Part shown: piece after piece, positions 24,001 through 49,304 of the stretch
How positions within the stretch are numbered: the stretch's first letter is position 1
Layout of the letters: each line of letters opens with the position of its first letter
DNA from: Drosophila persimilis
Taxonomy: Eukaryota; Arthropoda; Insecta; Diptera; Drosophilidae
NCBI RefSeq assembly: GCF_003286085.1
Contig: NW_020825298.1
Coordinates: forward strand, 14,074,001-14,138,000
Direction: 5' to 3'
DNA length: 64,000 bases
Position numbers and translations under genes: made by a program
Notes under the pieces: model-generated
What the model was told of the DNA's origin: nothing
Database searches by the model: none
The model's input: the letters and a program-made list of their open reading frames with translations, nothing else

Positions 24001-27000
24001 TCGCAGTCCTAAGTAGTTAATATAGGGGTAACCGCGAAGAGTACTATAAGCACACATCGTATATTAAATAATTATAGGGCCCCAAAGGGTCTGACCCCAG
24101 GAATGTTTTGGATGCAACAAAAGCTGCTGGGTATTTACAAGAAAACTTGGATGCCTTCAAATAGAATGAAAGAAAACTTGACTCTCGAATAAAATTCAAG
24201 AAAAATTGGGTCTCCGAAACGATGAGATGAGTAATGAAGTCTGGGGAAAGAGGTATAAGAGAATTCATAAGAATTATTTATAAGAATTGCAGTAGACTTT
24301 CGATGATGGTTTAATTTTGGTTTTTGTACAGAAAGAGGCTTTTAGATTCAGATTTTCTTCGTAAATAAATTTTCTTCGATTTTTATTTAAGTTGAATGGC
24401 CCTTGTAGAATGTCCCCTGAATTTTCCTTGATTTCTGCTACCATTTCCAATTGAAATTCTTCGACTCTCATAGGAATTCCACTAGTACCTCCCTTGACTC
24501 TCGCTGGGGGGGGGCATGTGGCAAGACTTCTTTCAGTCTTTGCCTACAACCCAATAAGATTGACACACTTCAAAGTTCAATTGTTGCCAAGACACTCGCC
24601 CATTCCCCCACGACTCCACGTTGCCATAGAAAAACCCTTGCTTCTTTTTTCCTCAAAAGAAAAAAGAAAATCACTGCAATGGCAACGTTTTTTTTTCATT
24701 TTTTCGCCCTTGTTGCAACTTTTTCGTTCCGCCATTCAAACTCAATTAACCAAATGGGAGAGTCGTTCACCTTTATTGCTCTGCTGTTGCACCTACGTTT
24801 GCCCCTCTGTGGCACCTCTGTGGCAGCTCTGTTTGCTGCAGTGTGCTATCGCTGTTGTTTCCCCCTTGGAATCGGGAACACAATAGTCCAGAAAGAGCTT
24901 CCAGACGACGACACCCACAGCTTGAGAACGAGTCCCAACTCCAGCTCCAGCTCCAACTCCACTTTCAACCCGAACGAAACAACGGACGAACGCTTTGTGT
25001 TTCCGCCTGCTGAACCCCACTCTTGGGGCAGACACTCTTCGGCGCAGCACCAGAGGCAGGGCAGGCATTGACGCTCCTCTGGGGAAGTGCTGGAGCAGTG
25101 CAATTGTAAAAGGAGACGGCCATCTGGACACGCTTGGGCACACTCCTCCTCCAGCAGTGGTCTACAGATCCACGAGAGGCTCCACAACAGCAACTCCACT
25201 GTTCCTCCCCAACAGCTCCCCAGCAATTCCACTGTGCTCTGAAAAGTCAAACTGTTTACCCACGCCGTCGTCGTCGTCTATCTATCAGCCAAGGCCAATG
25301 AACCGCCCAGTTGGCAGAGTACGAGGAGTACATGTACTCCAAATAATCCACAGCCATAGCCCCATAGCCCCAACAGCCAACGCATTTGCCCCCCACACAC
25401 ACACGAATGCTTGGCCCGACACTTAGCTGATTTTTTTGAGGCCAAGAACTCTCTGTAGCCCAGGTTTTGGCCATGAAAAACGGCTTTTTACGTCATCGAA
25501 ATGATTGGATGAAAACAAAAATCTGAGAGAAAAACTGAGCCACGCCAACGGAAGCCATTAGAAGCGGCCTGCCACACAGTCCATGGACCTGCCTCTGGAG
25601 CGGTCGGGGGCATGCTCTGGGGAGGAGCGGGAGGCGGTGTGTGCCCGGCATTCCAAGCAATTAATAATAATTTCCGCCGGTTTCAAACAAAAAGCAAAGC
25701 TTTTTCTTTACGTATATTCATGTCTCTATTTAACAGAAGAGGCCTCAAAGGTAGAAGAGGTCTAGACCAAAAACCCAAACCAAAGATTATCTTTCTCTAC
25801 GAGTAGAACCGAGTTTCAGTTTTCTTTCTTTGGAAGTTAGTTCTTGCCAAGCTCTCAGTTGTTGTGTTTTGGTTTTTTGTGGGCCCGCCGCTTGAAATGT
25901 TGCTAATTTTTGGAATACAAAACGAGGATAGGCCGTAGTTTTCGGAACAAAGAAGGTTCCTTTGGTTTCTTTAATCTTTAAAATGTATTACCAAAAGTAA
26001 AGCATAAGAAGGTATTCCTTTAATAAAAAGATCATCTACGGAATAAACATAAATTTCCAACATTTCCAATGAAATGTATCTCGAAATGAAGATACGCAGC
26101 AACAAAGCTTCTTCAGAGTTTCACTCAATGACAAGATCACAGAATGGATTTCAAGAAATTTCCAAAGGAACTTCATACTTGTTATTATTCAAAATATATC
26201 CCTCCCTCTATATGCACACATGTTAAAATATTCCCTCAACATTTCATAAAACTCTTCAGCAACAAAAATGACCCAGTACTCAATGCATTGTGGCCACATC
26301 TGGAAGATTTCCACATAGATACCAGCGATAGCACCCATTGCAAATATAATCTAGATAGTATATTTCCCAACCGGATCCGAATCAAAGTCTGGATCGTGGC
26401 TATCTTATCGTTTGAACTGTGACCCATCGTCTGTCTGCGATTGCCACTGGAAATTGCCGTTTCTGTTGCTGTTTTTCCAAATGTTTGTTTATTTTGACAC
26501 GTATTTCAGAGACCAAAGACTTAACGCTGACTCTGACTCTGACTCTGAAGTAAATACGAGTATTTCCGTGAACGTTGCTTGGGGTTTTGGTGCCCTTTTT
26601 GGGGTATTATTTATAGCCGTCCCACAACCGACATTTGTCGGATTGCCGGATTGTCGGCTACTGTCTGCTCGATTCGATCTGTTTGTAATTTGTTTATGGC
26701 AACTGTTGCCTCGATTAGATGTCGGCGCTGACAGCCTCGATGAAGTCTCTTTTGAAGGCGCAACGCAAGCAACATGTGTGGCAGCAGCAGCGGCAGCGGC
26801 AGCAATTCTCATTTGTATTTGTTGTTTATTATGCCACGGCCTCTGCGTGGCATGCGGCTGTGGCTGTGGTAGAAGCGGCGACAAACAGTAGAAGAACTAC
26901 TGGCTGCTGCTGTCTGCTGGCTGCTGCCTGCCCTAATGATTTTGACCCTGAACGAATTTTCAAGTGGTTTCGGTTGCCTGGCTGCATGCCCCGCTGTAAA

Positions 27001-27889
27001 AGTTGTAAACATGTCCATCCCAGAGTCCATGCCGTGCCACAACGAATGAGTTATAAATTCGTTGCCCAGTTGTTGGGGGACGTCTCTCTCCCTCTAGAGA
27101 ATGATGTGGTGCCTGCCCCACGTCATAGATGTCGCGCTTCCCCTTTTTTTTTGTATTTTCTGAGAGCCCTGGAGCCACAGAAGTGAAATTGGTTGACAGA
27201 TGACTGATGAGAGTTTGCTGGATTGATGGATGAGCCACGCCGCCATCCCACACATCGCGATAAAGAAACGTTAAAGACAAATCTATATATAAAATCGATT
27301 AAACATACGATCTAAATGAAAGGGAAAACAAAAGGTGTTGCCTTACAACGCCTTTGAAGTGGAGCCGCTAAACGGGCTGGAGCCTCGTGGACAGGGGAAT
27401 TATAGCAGAGGAAGCCGGGAAATAGGAAACAGGAAGAGATTTTCCTACTGAAAGCAGATAATCATTGAGTTTCTCGATTAAAGATCTTAAGAAGAAGTGT
27501 TTAAAAATATAGGGTTTATAAGGCGTAAGGATATGTTAATGTGAAATATTTTAGATCTTAATTTTTCAAGAGAATATTTTCTCGATTTATGGATTGAAAA
27601 ATGGGAAGAAAAAAAATAAAAAGATTATCTCTTAAGATAAAATCTTAAGAGATTAAAGCTACTATTGTTTCCAGAGAACATTCTCCCAACAAAAAAAAGG
27701 GAAATAAAACCAAAACGATTATAGAGAAGATTTTCCAGATTTTTTTACTTTTTGTTAAAGATTTTCATATAATTTATAGAAAAATAGAAAAACATAGTTG
27801 AAGGATAAAGATACAAATTGAGAGAGTAAAAATATACAAATTTCAATAGATAAAGATAGAAAAAAGTAAAGGAAAAAACCTCCTTGCGT
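18093..27889. other. 9.8 kb noncoding region, possibly regulatory
   Basis: Several long open frames occur here (for example 24451-25071 and 26412-26891), but they are open on both strands, repeat-rich and lack domains or splice support. Visible repeats are four GTAGCT units at about 19346-19367, and a 9-bp GGTTCTATC unit repeated three to four times at 23766-23801. I see no tRNA, transposon terminal repeat or other RNA gene. Confidence 0.5.
23766..23801. repeat. 9-bp tandem repeat (GGTTCTATC)
   Basis: Three exact copies followed by a fourth with two changes. Confidence 0.85.
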
Positions 27890-28948
27890 TTAGTCAGCAA
27901 AAATGACTGTCTCTGCCCCCAAAGTGGCATCCAAGGTGGCCCAACCCAATGCACTTGCCACCAATTGTTGGATCTGACGCAGGGGCACACCCGCCTTCTC
28001 CAGATCCCCAGTCAAGCCGCGATACTCCTTCAAGGAGCGGACATCCTGCAGCAATCGACGGAACTCCAAGCTGCGGACGAGACGCACAGCATTGGAGAGC
28101 TCCGCATCCGAGGCGTACATCCGCAAGTAGAGATCCCTCAGTGCGGTACGAGGCAGGACATCCCGGACATCCTGCAGCAGGCCACGTATTCCTTTGCGAC
28201 GATTGGGCAGAGGGCTGGTGGGTGCCTCTGTGGTGTGAATGTTGAGGAAAATCCTCACATAATCGAAGTAGTAGGCGGGGTCCAGCTTCAGGCGACGACA
28301 GATATAGTCCTGCAGCATCTGATGCTGCTTGGTGGACCGCAAAAGTGCCACCTGTTCCTTGAAGGGATTGCTCTTCAGCAGCGTCAGGAGATCCCTCACC
28401 TGAGGATCCTCTACGGCATTGGCGAAGATGTTGCGGAGCTCTGCGGCAGGCAACATGGGTCGTGCCACGCGTATGAGATTTGTGAGTCCACGTTGGGCAG
28501 TGCTGGGACACTCTTTGTTATCCCGAGTGCTCAAAAGCTCCTCCAGGCTGTTCTTGGTAGTGGTTTCCATCACCGTGGAGATCGCCTCTGTGGAGGAGAC
28601 TTCGTTTTTGGCGGTATAGGAGGCCTTTTCTGTGCTGGAAGTCGGAAGAACCTGCCTCTCAGTGCTCGATTCTTCCATCACTTGACGAGCTACCCTTGGA
28701 TTATCCTGATCCTGCTCCTGCCACACGGGCATCCAATTGATCTTCTGTGCTGTCATCACATTCTGCTCATCCACCGAGGGTTCTCCCAGCTCCATCAGCT
28801 CCGCCGAAACAGCCGGAAAATCCTCCAAATAAATGGCTGTCGTATCCATTACAATCTCCTCTGACGACTGCTCCTCCAATGATGATTCCCCTGCCACAAA
28901 AAGCAGCAGCAGACAGCCACTGAGCAGGTAAAAGAGTAGCCGATACAT
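27890..28948 (-). CDS. Secreted insect-allergen-repeat (G12-like) protein
   Basis: A 352-aa protein from one uninterrupted exon. The start chosen is MYRLLFYLLSGCLLLLFVAG, a good signal peptide. An in-frame ATG at 28999 lies only 8 bp from the TATA box, upstream of the likely start site, so it is not used. Residues about 25-160 are an acidic Ser/Thr/Glu-rich spacer. From about 160 to the end the sequence shows the insect allergen-related repeat (PF06757): LIRVARPMLPAAELRNIFAN, LLKSNPFKEQVALLRSTKQH, and a second half with LLQDVRDVLPRTALRDLYLR. Members of this family (cockroach Bla g 1, mosquito G12, several fly proteins) are gut-expressed secreted proteins that can bind lipids. A midgut role is inferred. 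It is an isolated gene with about 10 kb of noncoding sequence upstream of it in plus coordinates. Confidence 0.8.
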   Translation of the reverse strand: MYRLLFYLLSGCLLLLFVAGESSLEEQSSEEIVMDTTAIYLEDFPAVSAELMELGEPSVDEQNVMTAQKINWMPVWQEQDQDNPRVARQVMEESSTERQVLPTSSTEKASYTAKNEVSSTEAISTVMETTTKNSLEELLSTRDNKECPSTAQRGLTNLIRVARPMLPAAELRNIFANAVEDPQVRDLLTLLKSNPFKEQVALLRSTKQHQMLQDYICRRLKLDPAYYFDYVRIFLNIHTTEAPTSPLPNRRKGIRGLLQDVRDVLPRTALRDLYLRMYASDAELSNAVRLVRSLEFRRLLQDVRSLKEYRGLTGDLEKAGVPLRQIQQLVASALGWATLDATLGAETVIFAD

Positions 28949-28969
28949 TATCAAATCAATTCCAGTGAG

Positions 28970-29007
28970 AACTGTGCTTAAACCCCAACAGAATTTCACA
29001 TTTTATA
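28970..29007 (-). promoter_or_regulatory. TATA box and initiator of the G12-like gene
   Basis: On the minus strand TATAAAA occupies 29007-29001 (context GGCTATAAAATG), and an initiator-like ACAGTT lies around 28975-28970, 31-34 bp downstream. The resulting 5' UTR is about 25 nt. Confidence 0.65.
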
Positions 29008-29009
29008 GC

Positions 29010-32000
29010 CTCCCTGCCTTGGCCGTTCTTTATCTTTCGCTGTTTAATCAACGAATCTCTGGATATTTGCTTAAAATGTTTACAGGCAAACACCGAATCG
29101 GTCCGTCAACAGAAAGCCAGCAGTGAGAAAAAAGTGGAACGACCTTGAAGAAAGCTCATCAATCTTTCATATTGCTCCATCATCGCATTGCCATCATCAA
29201 ATTGCATCGTAAATCTCACATCCCCCATCAAAATAATCGGAATTTCATGTTGTTCTGTCAGGGATTTGCTTCGATGGTTTTTATGGATGGGAACCGTATA
29301 TCCTTAAGGTCCATAAAAAGCACATACAATAGCACAAAGCTAAATCTATTGAATAATTTTTGCAGATACTTTTTGGCTGCAATTTTGACTTGTTTGAGGG
29401 ATTTGTAAGTAATTCTCTGTGATGGTTTTTCAAATACACACCTTTTTGCCGCCTGTTTTCATTATCTTAAAGACCTTAAGTTCTTTAAATTTACATTTTT
29501 TATGGCTGAAACGCTTCAAGGGTAAAAGTTGACGGTATTCAGGGAGTTTTTTTGGCAGTGTTTATGCGGCGGCAAGTACATGATAAAGTGTATGTCATAT
29601 GATTGCAAACTTACCTTTAAAAGAATTTTAACCAATTAGGATTACATTTTTGCAGAATAATCTTTAATTGCTTTTGGAAATTTCATCGCCTTTTAACTGA
29701 AAATGAATTTAAATGAAAAGAATATTGTTTTAAATTTGGAAAACAGTCTTTTTTATCTGAAGAACCTTTGAAAGATGTATATTTTCAGCAGTTTTGAAGA
29801 TTTTACTATAACATATTCTACAGATCTCAAAATTTACACATATTATTCCACATATTTCTTGCAAATTATATTTTTACCTATATGTTATATATTTCTTCTA
29901 TATTACTACTCACAGAACCCATCTAATACATTATTTTTCTCCCTTATTAGTTAATTTTTTACATTTGAAGATATTCCACATATTTCTAGATATTTCGAAA
30001 CAACATTCCGTATAATCCTCCCCTTAAAAACACTCTCAAAAGTCAACCAATTTATTTACCTCGAATTCCTGTGTTCCATGCACACATAAACGCCTCTCAA
30101 ATCCCGCCCTTGTCCATAATGGAGACCATTGCCATCAATCCGATGGCCCGTAGAGATTTTTGTAGACATCTTTTATCCAGCAGATACCCAGATACCCAGA
30201 TACCCAAGAAAACAAAACCCAAGTTAGTTGCCATATATAAAATCCTTTATAACCCATAAAAATCTTCACCAAAACACAATCAAATGAAATTTTATGTTAA
30301 TCCAACAGAAGCCGCTCCCCCGTGGAAGGAAGCGACACCCAAAACGAAGGATAAAGTGTCTGCCATCGGCCTCTCCTCTCTCTCCTTCTTTAAGGTCCCC
30401 TCCATGAATATTCATGCAATAAAGGGGGGAATTTAGGGAGGACGTAGGGCTGCGTATATCCCTATTCTTCCATCCTTAAGACTTTGTCAATTTCAATACG
30501 CAAAATGTTTCGCTCATTGTCAACAACAGCCAAGAGAGGCAAAAAAGAGACTAAATTTCAGGGAAAGAAGACCCGAATTCTGAGGAAAAGGCAACAAAAA
30601 TTCTGCAAAAAATAAAAGGGGGACATCCCCAGACCCCTGTTCTAATGAGTCCCACATGGAATGTCGCTGTGTGCAAATGATTTTTGGGCTGACGCTCTTA
30701 CACTTTTCCCCCAAAAAAAAGAAAGATAATGCCAAGATAAGGTGGGAAAATGGGTGGCCAAAACAGGCGAAAACATCAAGAGGAAGGCAAGAGAAAATAA
30801 AAGAATATTCATTACATTTCGAGTGGAAGGGTAATGACTTTCCTTCGCATTCTGCCGCCTTTGTAGCTACCCCTTCTTTGAGGGGCGCATCCTTCTCGTA
30901 TGTGCCCCCTAGGACCCGTCGGTTTAACGCAATGCCACAGCCGAAAATACCCCCTTCTTAGGCGACTAAAATATGGTTTCAATTGTTTGCCAGTTGTTCG
31001 GGCGGGCGCCTATTTATAGCTGGAAACGAAAAATCCATTAGAATATTGCCGCAGACACGACGCCCCCCACCCCACCACAGGTGTGGCAGACAGAAAAGCA
31101 CGAGTGGTACGAGAGGGGCAGGGGCGCATGCCAAGCCCCAAAAGCATTGCCACATAAAGAAGCATTAAGAGAACTTGCTCTTGCAACTTAGGCAGTCATC
31201 CACACACCTTTAAGTGGACTGGGGGATGGATGGCAGGGGATGAATATTGGGGGCCAAAGGCGTGACTGTACTGCACACGCAATGACCGACCACCCGAATG
31301 GGGTCGAAGGTTTAAGAGGGGGCAAGCCCGGGGGCCAACGCCCAAAGAGCAAACTATTTTTAGGGGGGGCCGCCAGACAGACAGGACACACAAGGAACTC
31401 GGAAAATCCTCCCCCGTTGGCCGGACTGCACGGGCATAAATATTTATTTTGACACGCCTTCAGACACGTACTATCCTTAATTGATTCAAAAAATGTAATT
31501 TAATCTGAAAATGGATCAAATTTGGACAAAGAAAAGCGGGAAATGTACTCCCAATCGCTATGCAAATCAACTTCTGTGGATTTAAGTAAGTAATAGTCCG
31601 ATTTCGGTTATTGGGGCCAACAATTAGAACGAGTCCCCCGTATGCAAATGTAAATGCAAATTCAAATATTAATAACCCCCTAAATGTGTGAATTCAATAA
31701 TCACATTCAATTTGTTCAACTCTAAGATACTTATATACATATGTACGTACGAGTATATGCGGGGATTTCTGGGGGATCAATAGCCTGTCGTGGGCTGCAC
31801 AAGCAGTCAGAAATTCAATAAGATTGAATTGCTCTAAAGAAAAGCCTGCAAGAGAGAGTGAAGGAAAAGAGCCACAAAAGTGCCCATAATCATTGGCCAA
31901 AGGAATTGTCTGCTTAATAGTTTGAATGTCACTTGTGGATGCCATGCCATATCGGGTTTTATGGTTTTACTGAAATGAGCAATTTGTTTGTGGGCTTAAA

Positions 32001-33300
32001 GTGCGGCTTAAGGTTCATGAATTGATCAAATAGAATGCTTCTAAATAGAAAAGAGCAAAGGTATTTCCTTGTGGTTGTAGGATTTAGCGCTGTGTAAAAA
32101 GATTATTTTTCGATTATTTTATTGGCATAAAAGGATGTTTTATAACCAAAAATACATCATCATAATCTTTTGCACATGTAAGGATGTATTTAAGGACTAA
32201 GTTAGTAGACCTGGATACTTGAATGCTGCTTCTATATTTATTCTCATGTTTAAAAACATTTAAATTACTAACGAAGGAACAAAGTGTTAGAAATATATTT
32301 ATTTCACACAACTCTCTTTCTTAAAGACGGAAATTTACCATTTAATCCCTTTGGTACCAATTAATTCTGATTAAACAATTATAAATACACCCGAATCGGT
32401 GTGAAATTCACATTCCAATTGAACCTTGTTTCTCAATTAGGCAGATTACATGGCTATATGTAAATGTGTTTAATTATAGTGCTACAGAATGTCCGGCAAA
32501 GTCGGATGTAGACAATGGCAAGCAAAGCCTTGAATATCTGAAGGTGGAAGTGGAAATGAAGGGTGTGGATTCACTGTCTGTTGCTACCATTCAAGAAATC
32601 TGCAATGCAGCTTAAGATAACAGCGTATGATAGAAATTAATGGAGATTAAAACATTCAGTTTGGAAATAGACAGAATATTTCCAGAAAACTAATTAATTT
32701 AAGCTTGAGAGATAATAACGAAATTTTATTGGTTTCGCAGGACTTTTCTTGAATTTCCCCAGTTTCATATGATTTTTTCTGATATCTTTTAGCACTAAAA
32801 TTACATTGGGCTCTTAATTAAAATTGTTTTTAAATAATGCGCCAAAATGCAGACTGTCGAATACTGCCTGCTATATTACTTGGAACGGTTAAGACTTATC
32901 CAACACTGTTAAAGTTCAAAACGACAAAAACTAAGAAGAACAAATACATATGACTACAGAAAGACATAAATTGTGGAAATCACCGAGGGGGCGGTGATGG
33001 CTGGTCGAACAGCTCGCTTCAAATCGGTTAAGGCTCTCTTTTTCGCTCTCTTTGAATCGAGTATTAATCGGTGTAAACAATAAGTCTCATTTCATTGCGG
33101 CAACATTCATTTTGTATGGGCCAGACTCATGTGGTGAGAAAATGCAACTGAGAACATGCAAATGTTGATCAGCAACAAGCAATATCGTAGCTTTTTTAAG
33201 TTCAGAGAAAAGATGGCATGGATCTACAAGAAGAATTTACAATCAGGCATATTTTCCGCCATTTACCTCAAGTTGTTTAAACTGTTTAAATAGAGGGGGC
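29010..33300. other. 4.3 kb spacer upstream of bchs
   Basis: No gene supported. Very AT-rich at 29600-30050, with an ATACCCAG triplet repeat at about 30184-30206. The short open frames around 30650-31450 are GC-rich chance frames present on both strands. Confidence 0.5.
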
Positions 33301-33323
33301 TGAAGTGGGTTAAGTACGTTTTT

Positions 33324-33416
33324 TTCGGTATATTTTTCAAATGGAACAGTATATTTTGATATATTTCTGAGGGTCTGACGATATATTTTATCACTCAATG
33401 CGCGGCGGTCACTCTG
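33324..33416 (+). promoter_or_regulatory. TATA-less core promoter with Motif 6 and Motif 1, probably bchs
   Basis: TTCGGTATATTT at 33324-33335 matches the fly core-promoter Motif 6 (KTYRGTATWTTT), and a second GTATATTT follows at 33349. CGGTCACTCTG at 33406-33416 matches Motif 1 (YGGTCACACTR) with one mismatch. The two motifs characterise TATA-less housekeeping promoters. The first coding exon of bchs is 2.5 kb downstream, behind a 5' UTR splice acceptor. Confidence 0.5.
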
Positions 33417-33557
33417 CACAACACTAACAACACTAGCAAAATGTACAAAAATCAATTGCAAAATTAAGGAAAACAGGGCACAGAACAATGAGAAAATGTG
33501 CAATAAAAGTAAGTGAAAAAATAAACAGAAAAGTGCGAAAAGTACGTTTGAAAATTT
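33417..33557 (+). other. bchs: Candidate noncoding first exon of bchs
   Basis: An A-rich, ATG-poor stretch just after Motif 1 ends at a GTAAGT donor (33558); an alternative GTAAGT donor lies about 50 bp earlier. A pyrimidine-rich acceptor at 35931-35932 precedes the bchs start codon, so a 2.4-kb 5' UTR intron is likely. cDNA evidence would decide the exact ends. Confidence 0.4.
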
Positions 33558-35932
33558 GTAAGTGATCTGCCGAATCAGCAGCGCCAGTGCTCCGTTGGTC
33601 AGAAAGAGTCAGAGAGGTCGAAAGAGAGATAGTTGCTGCGTGAGAGAGGAAGAAAAATCAATAAAAATTGTCGTAGCAGCGCGATTGAGACGAGCAAAAC
33701 AAATGAGCGGTTAACGAATGTGCGTGTAATGGGGGACAGAACCTAAAAGCTGCCCCGTTAGGTGGCCCAAATGTGATGGCAAAAACGGTGAAAAATGGAG
33801 TGAGTGAGAGGATGAAAAGAGATACGAGACGATACGATAAAATGTAAAGTGGAGTGGAATATTGCGAGTAAACAAACAAGTGCGCAATAAGTACATAAAA
33901 CAGTTGTGTGCGTTGGTGGGAGGGGGCTGAGCGTTTTCTTCACTCTCTCTATAAATATATATGCAAATTTATATATGTTGTTTGTGTATCTACATGTGCA
34001 GTCAAAGTCAATAAGTACGCGGTCGTAACGTCTGGCATTGTCGTCGTAGTCGTCGCCCCCACACTCCCAATATTTCCGGTTTTTACGCCTTTCCCATACG
34101 CCTCTGCAGCGGCAGGGGTCGCCACGTTCATTCACATTTACGGAACATGAGAACGTACGAGTACGAATGAAAAATTTTCGTAAAAGATAACAAAACCGAA
34201 CCTATTGATACCCTTTCAGAGACATTGATTGTATATATATAACAGGGATCGGCGTGCATATTCTCACATGCTTATAGTGCGTTTGTGTGCAGAAGACAGC
34301 AGGAAAAACGGAACAATGCATTGGTTCCAACCACTGTACGTGAGCGGCAGTGCAACAGCAGAAAACTCTCATATGCACTGCCGGCCCCTGCTTTATAATA
34401 CAGTAATTTCACTCAACGATGGAGAAATGCATAAATATCTGACTTAAACCATTGCCTGATAAAATGTGTAATTTACTAGCATCAAACAAAGAACTGATCG
34501 AAATTGTAAATAATTCAATCTGCGTTTCTTCTGTGCTCATAAAAATCCGATTACCTCCTTAAAAAAGGGTACATAAAATGCTAAAAAGTCTATCTTCCAA
34601 ATACATACACAATGATACAATTTTAACGGAATGCAGTGCATGATTCACCTGCGAATGCGGCTCCGCGGGTCCGCCGCTAATTGAAACGAAGGGTGGGGTG
34701 GTGTGTGTGCGGCGCAAACGAAACGAAAAGCGAAAAGAAACTCAAAATACATATCAATAGAATCGCACCCCAGCAAATAATAAAGTTAATTCCATTGTGC
34801 CGTCCCGATGATGTGATTTCTAAACCACTTGAAAGCAATTCCTACTGCGATTACATATACAATAATGAAGTGAAGTGTTGGGGCATACAAAACCCCCATC
34901 TAATTGGGGACTGTGTGTGTTGGGGGGAGTATGGTGGTATCTGTGTGTGTGTTCGAAGAACATATGCTGTATTTATAAACATATTGTGCATGAAGTGTGA
35001 CAATATGGAAAATAAACAAAAAAAAAACCATAGGAGGCAGTGGGTTTTGCCAGTTATCGGTTGATATTTACAGCTGTGGGATACATGGGAGATAGTTACA
35101 GGTGCTTGAGGATTATGGAATACCAGTATTTATTAGATTTTGAAATGGAGATTAAACTCTGAGTTCCCTGAAATATCTATATAAAACTCTTACTAGAAAA
35201 GAAATCTTTGCAATTGCAATCCCAAAAAGCTATACACTTTAGTAAAGGCTATTAAAATCTTAAATAATACGTGTCTCGTGTCATGCAGCAACGCCCCTCT
35301 GTCGGTTTCTGCCTGGTGTACGCACGTACCAAGCTTCGGCATTGTGTAACGTCAGTCTCCTAGTATAAGTGATATTGTATTGATATTCTTATAACTCTGA
35401 GATTTCTTGATAATTTAGTATTCTACAACTGTTATGAGAAATAAATTTCTATCTAGAGGTGCGATGATATCATATTTAAGGTTTGAGTGCAATCGTTTAG
35501 TTTGAAAACTCTTATTTATTGAGAACAATTGTGCGTGTGTGGCTGCTATCTTGGTAATATAACAATAGCCATAGGTAAATATTTAGAATAAAGTAACATT
35601 GATAAAGTTATCACTGTATTAAACAAATAGACCTCTACTCATTGAACTCTTATAGACGTCTGGCCAGGATTGAGTTGGTATGTTGTATCTATATTTAACC
35701 TCCTGATGCAGCTGATATGTTCGAGCTCCTCAGAGAGCTATAGATAGTCGATAGATACTGCAGAGGTATACCAGAGTGTTTTCGCCTTGAGGCAGTGCAA
35801 AATTGTTAAATATACCTCCGAAATTCACACTTAAGATTCACATCTGGCGGATACTATACTCGTATATATACACATCTCTTTGTTGAAGTTCTTTACTGAT
35901 TAATTATCACTCTTTCTCATATCTGTTCACAG
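33558..35932 (+). other. bchs: Probable 5' UTR intron of bchs
   Basis: Noncoding, about 2.4 kb, beginning with GTAAGT and ending in TCTGTTCACAG. It holds AT-rich sequence, a TCGTCGTAGTCGTCG-type repeat at about 34040, and a 29-bp block at 35278-35306 shared with 17173-17198. Confidence 0.4.
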
Positions 35933-35965
35933 TTTAAATACATTTGGCAATAGAAATACCCAAAG

Positions 35966-49304
<13,339 letters not shown>

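Noticed and set aside
24451-25071. 206-codon open frame on the plus strand with hydrophobic stretches
   Set aside because: Overlapping open frames on both strands, GC-rich low-complexity content (TCCAGC repeats), no domain, no splice or promoter support.
26412-26891. 159-codon open frame with membrane-like and alanine/cysteine runs
   Set aside because: The reverse strand is open over the same span; the runs come from CAG/GCA and TGTGG simple repeats.
33758-34150. Open frames on both strands with IVVVVV / TTTTMP sequences
   Set aside because: Produced by a TCGTCG repeat; lies in the probable 5' UTR intron of bchs.
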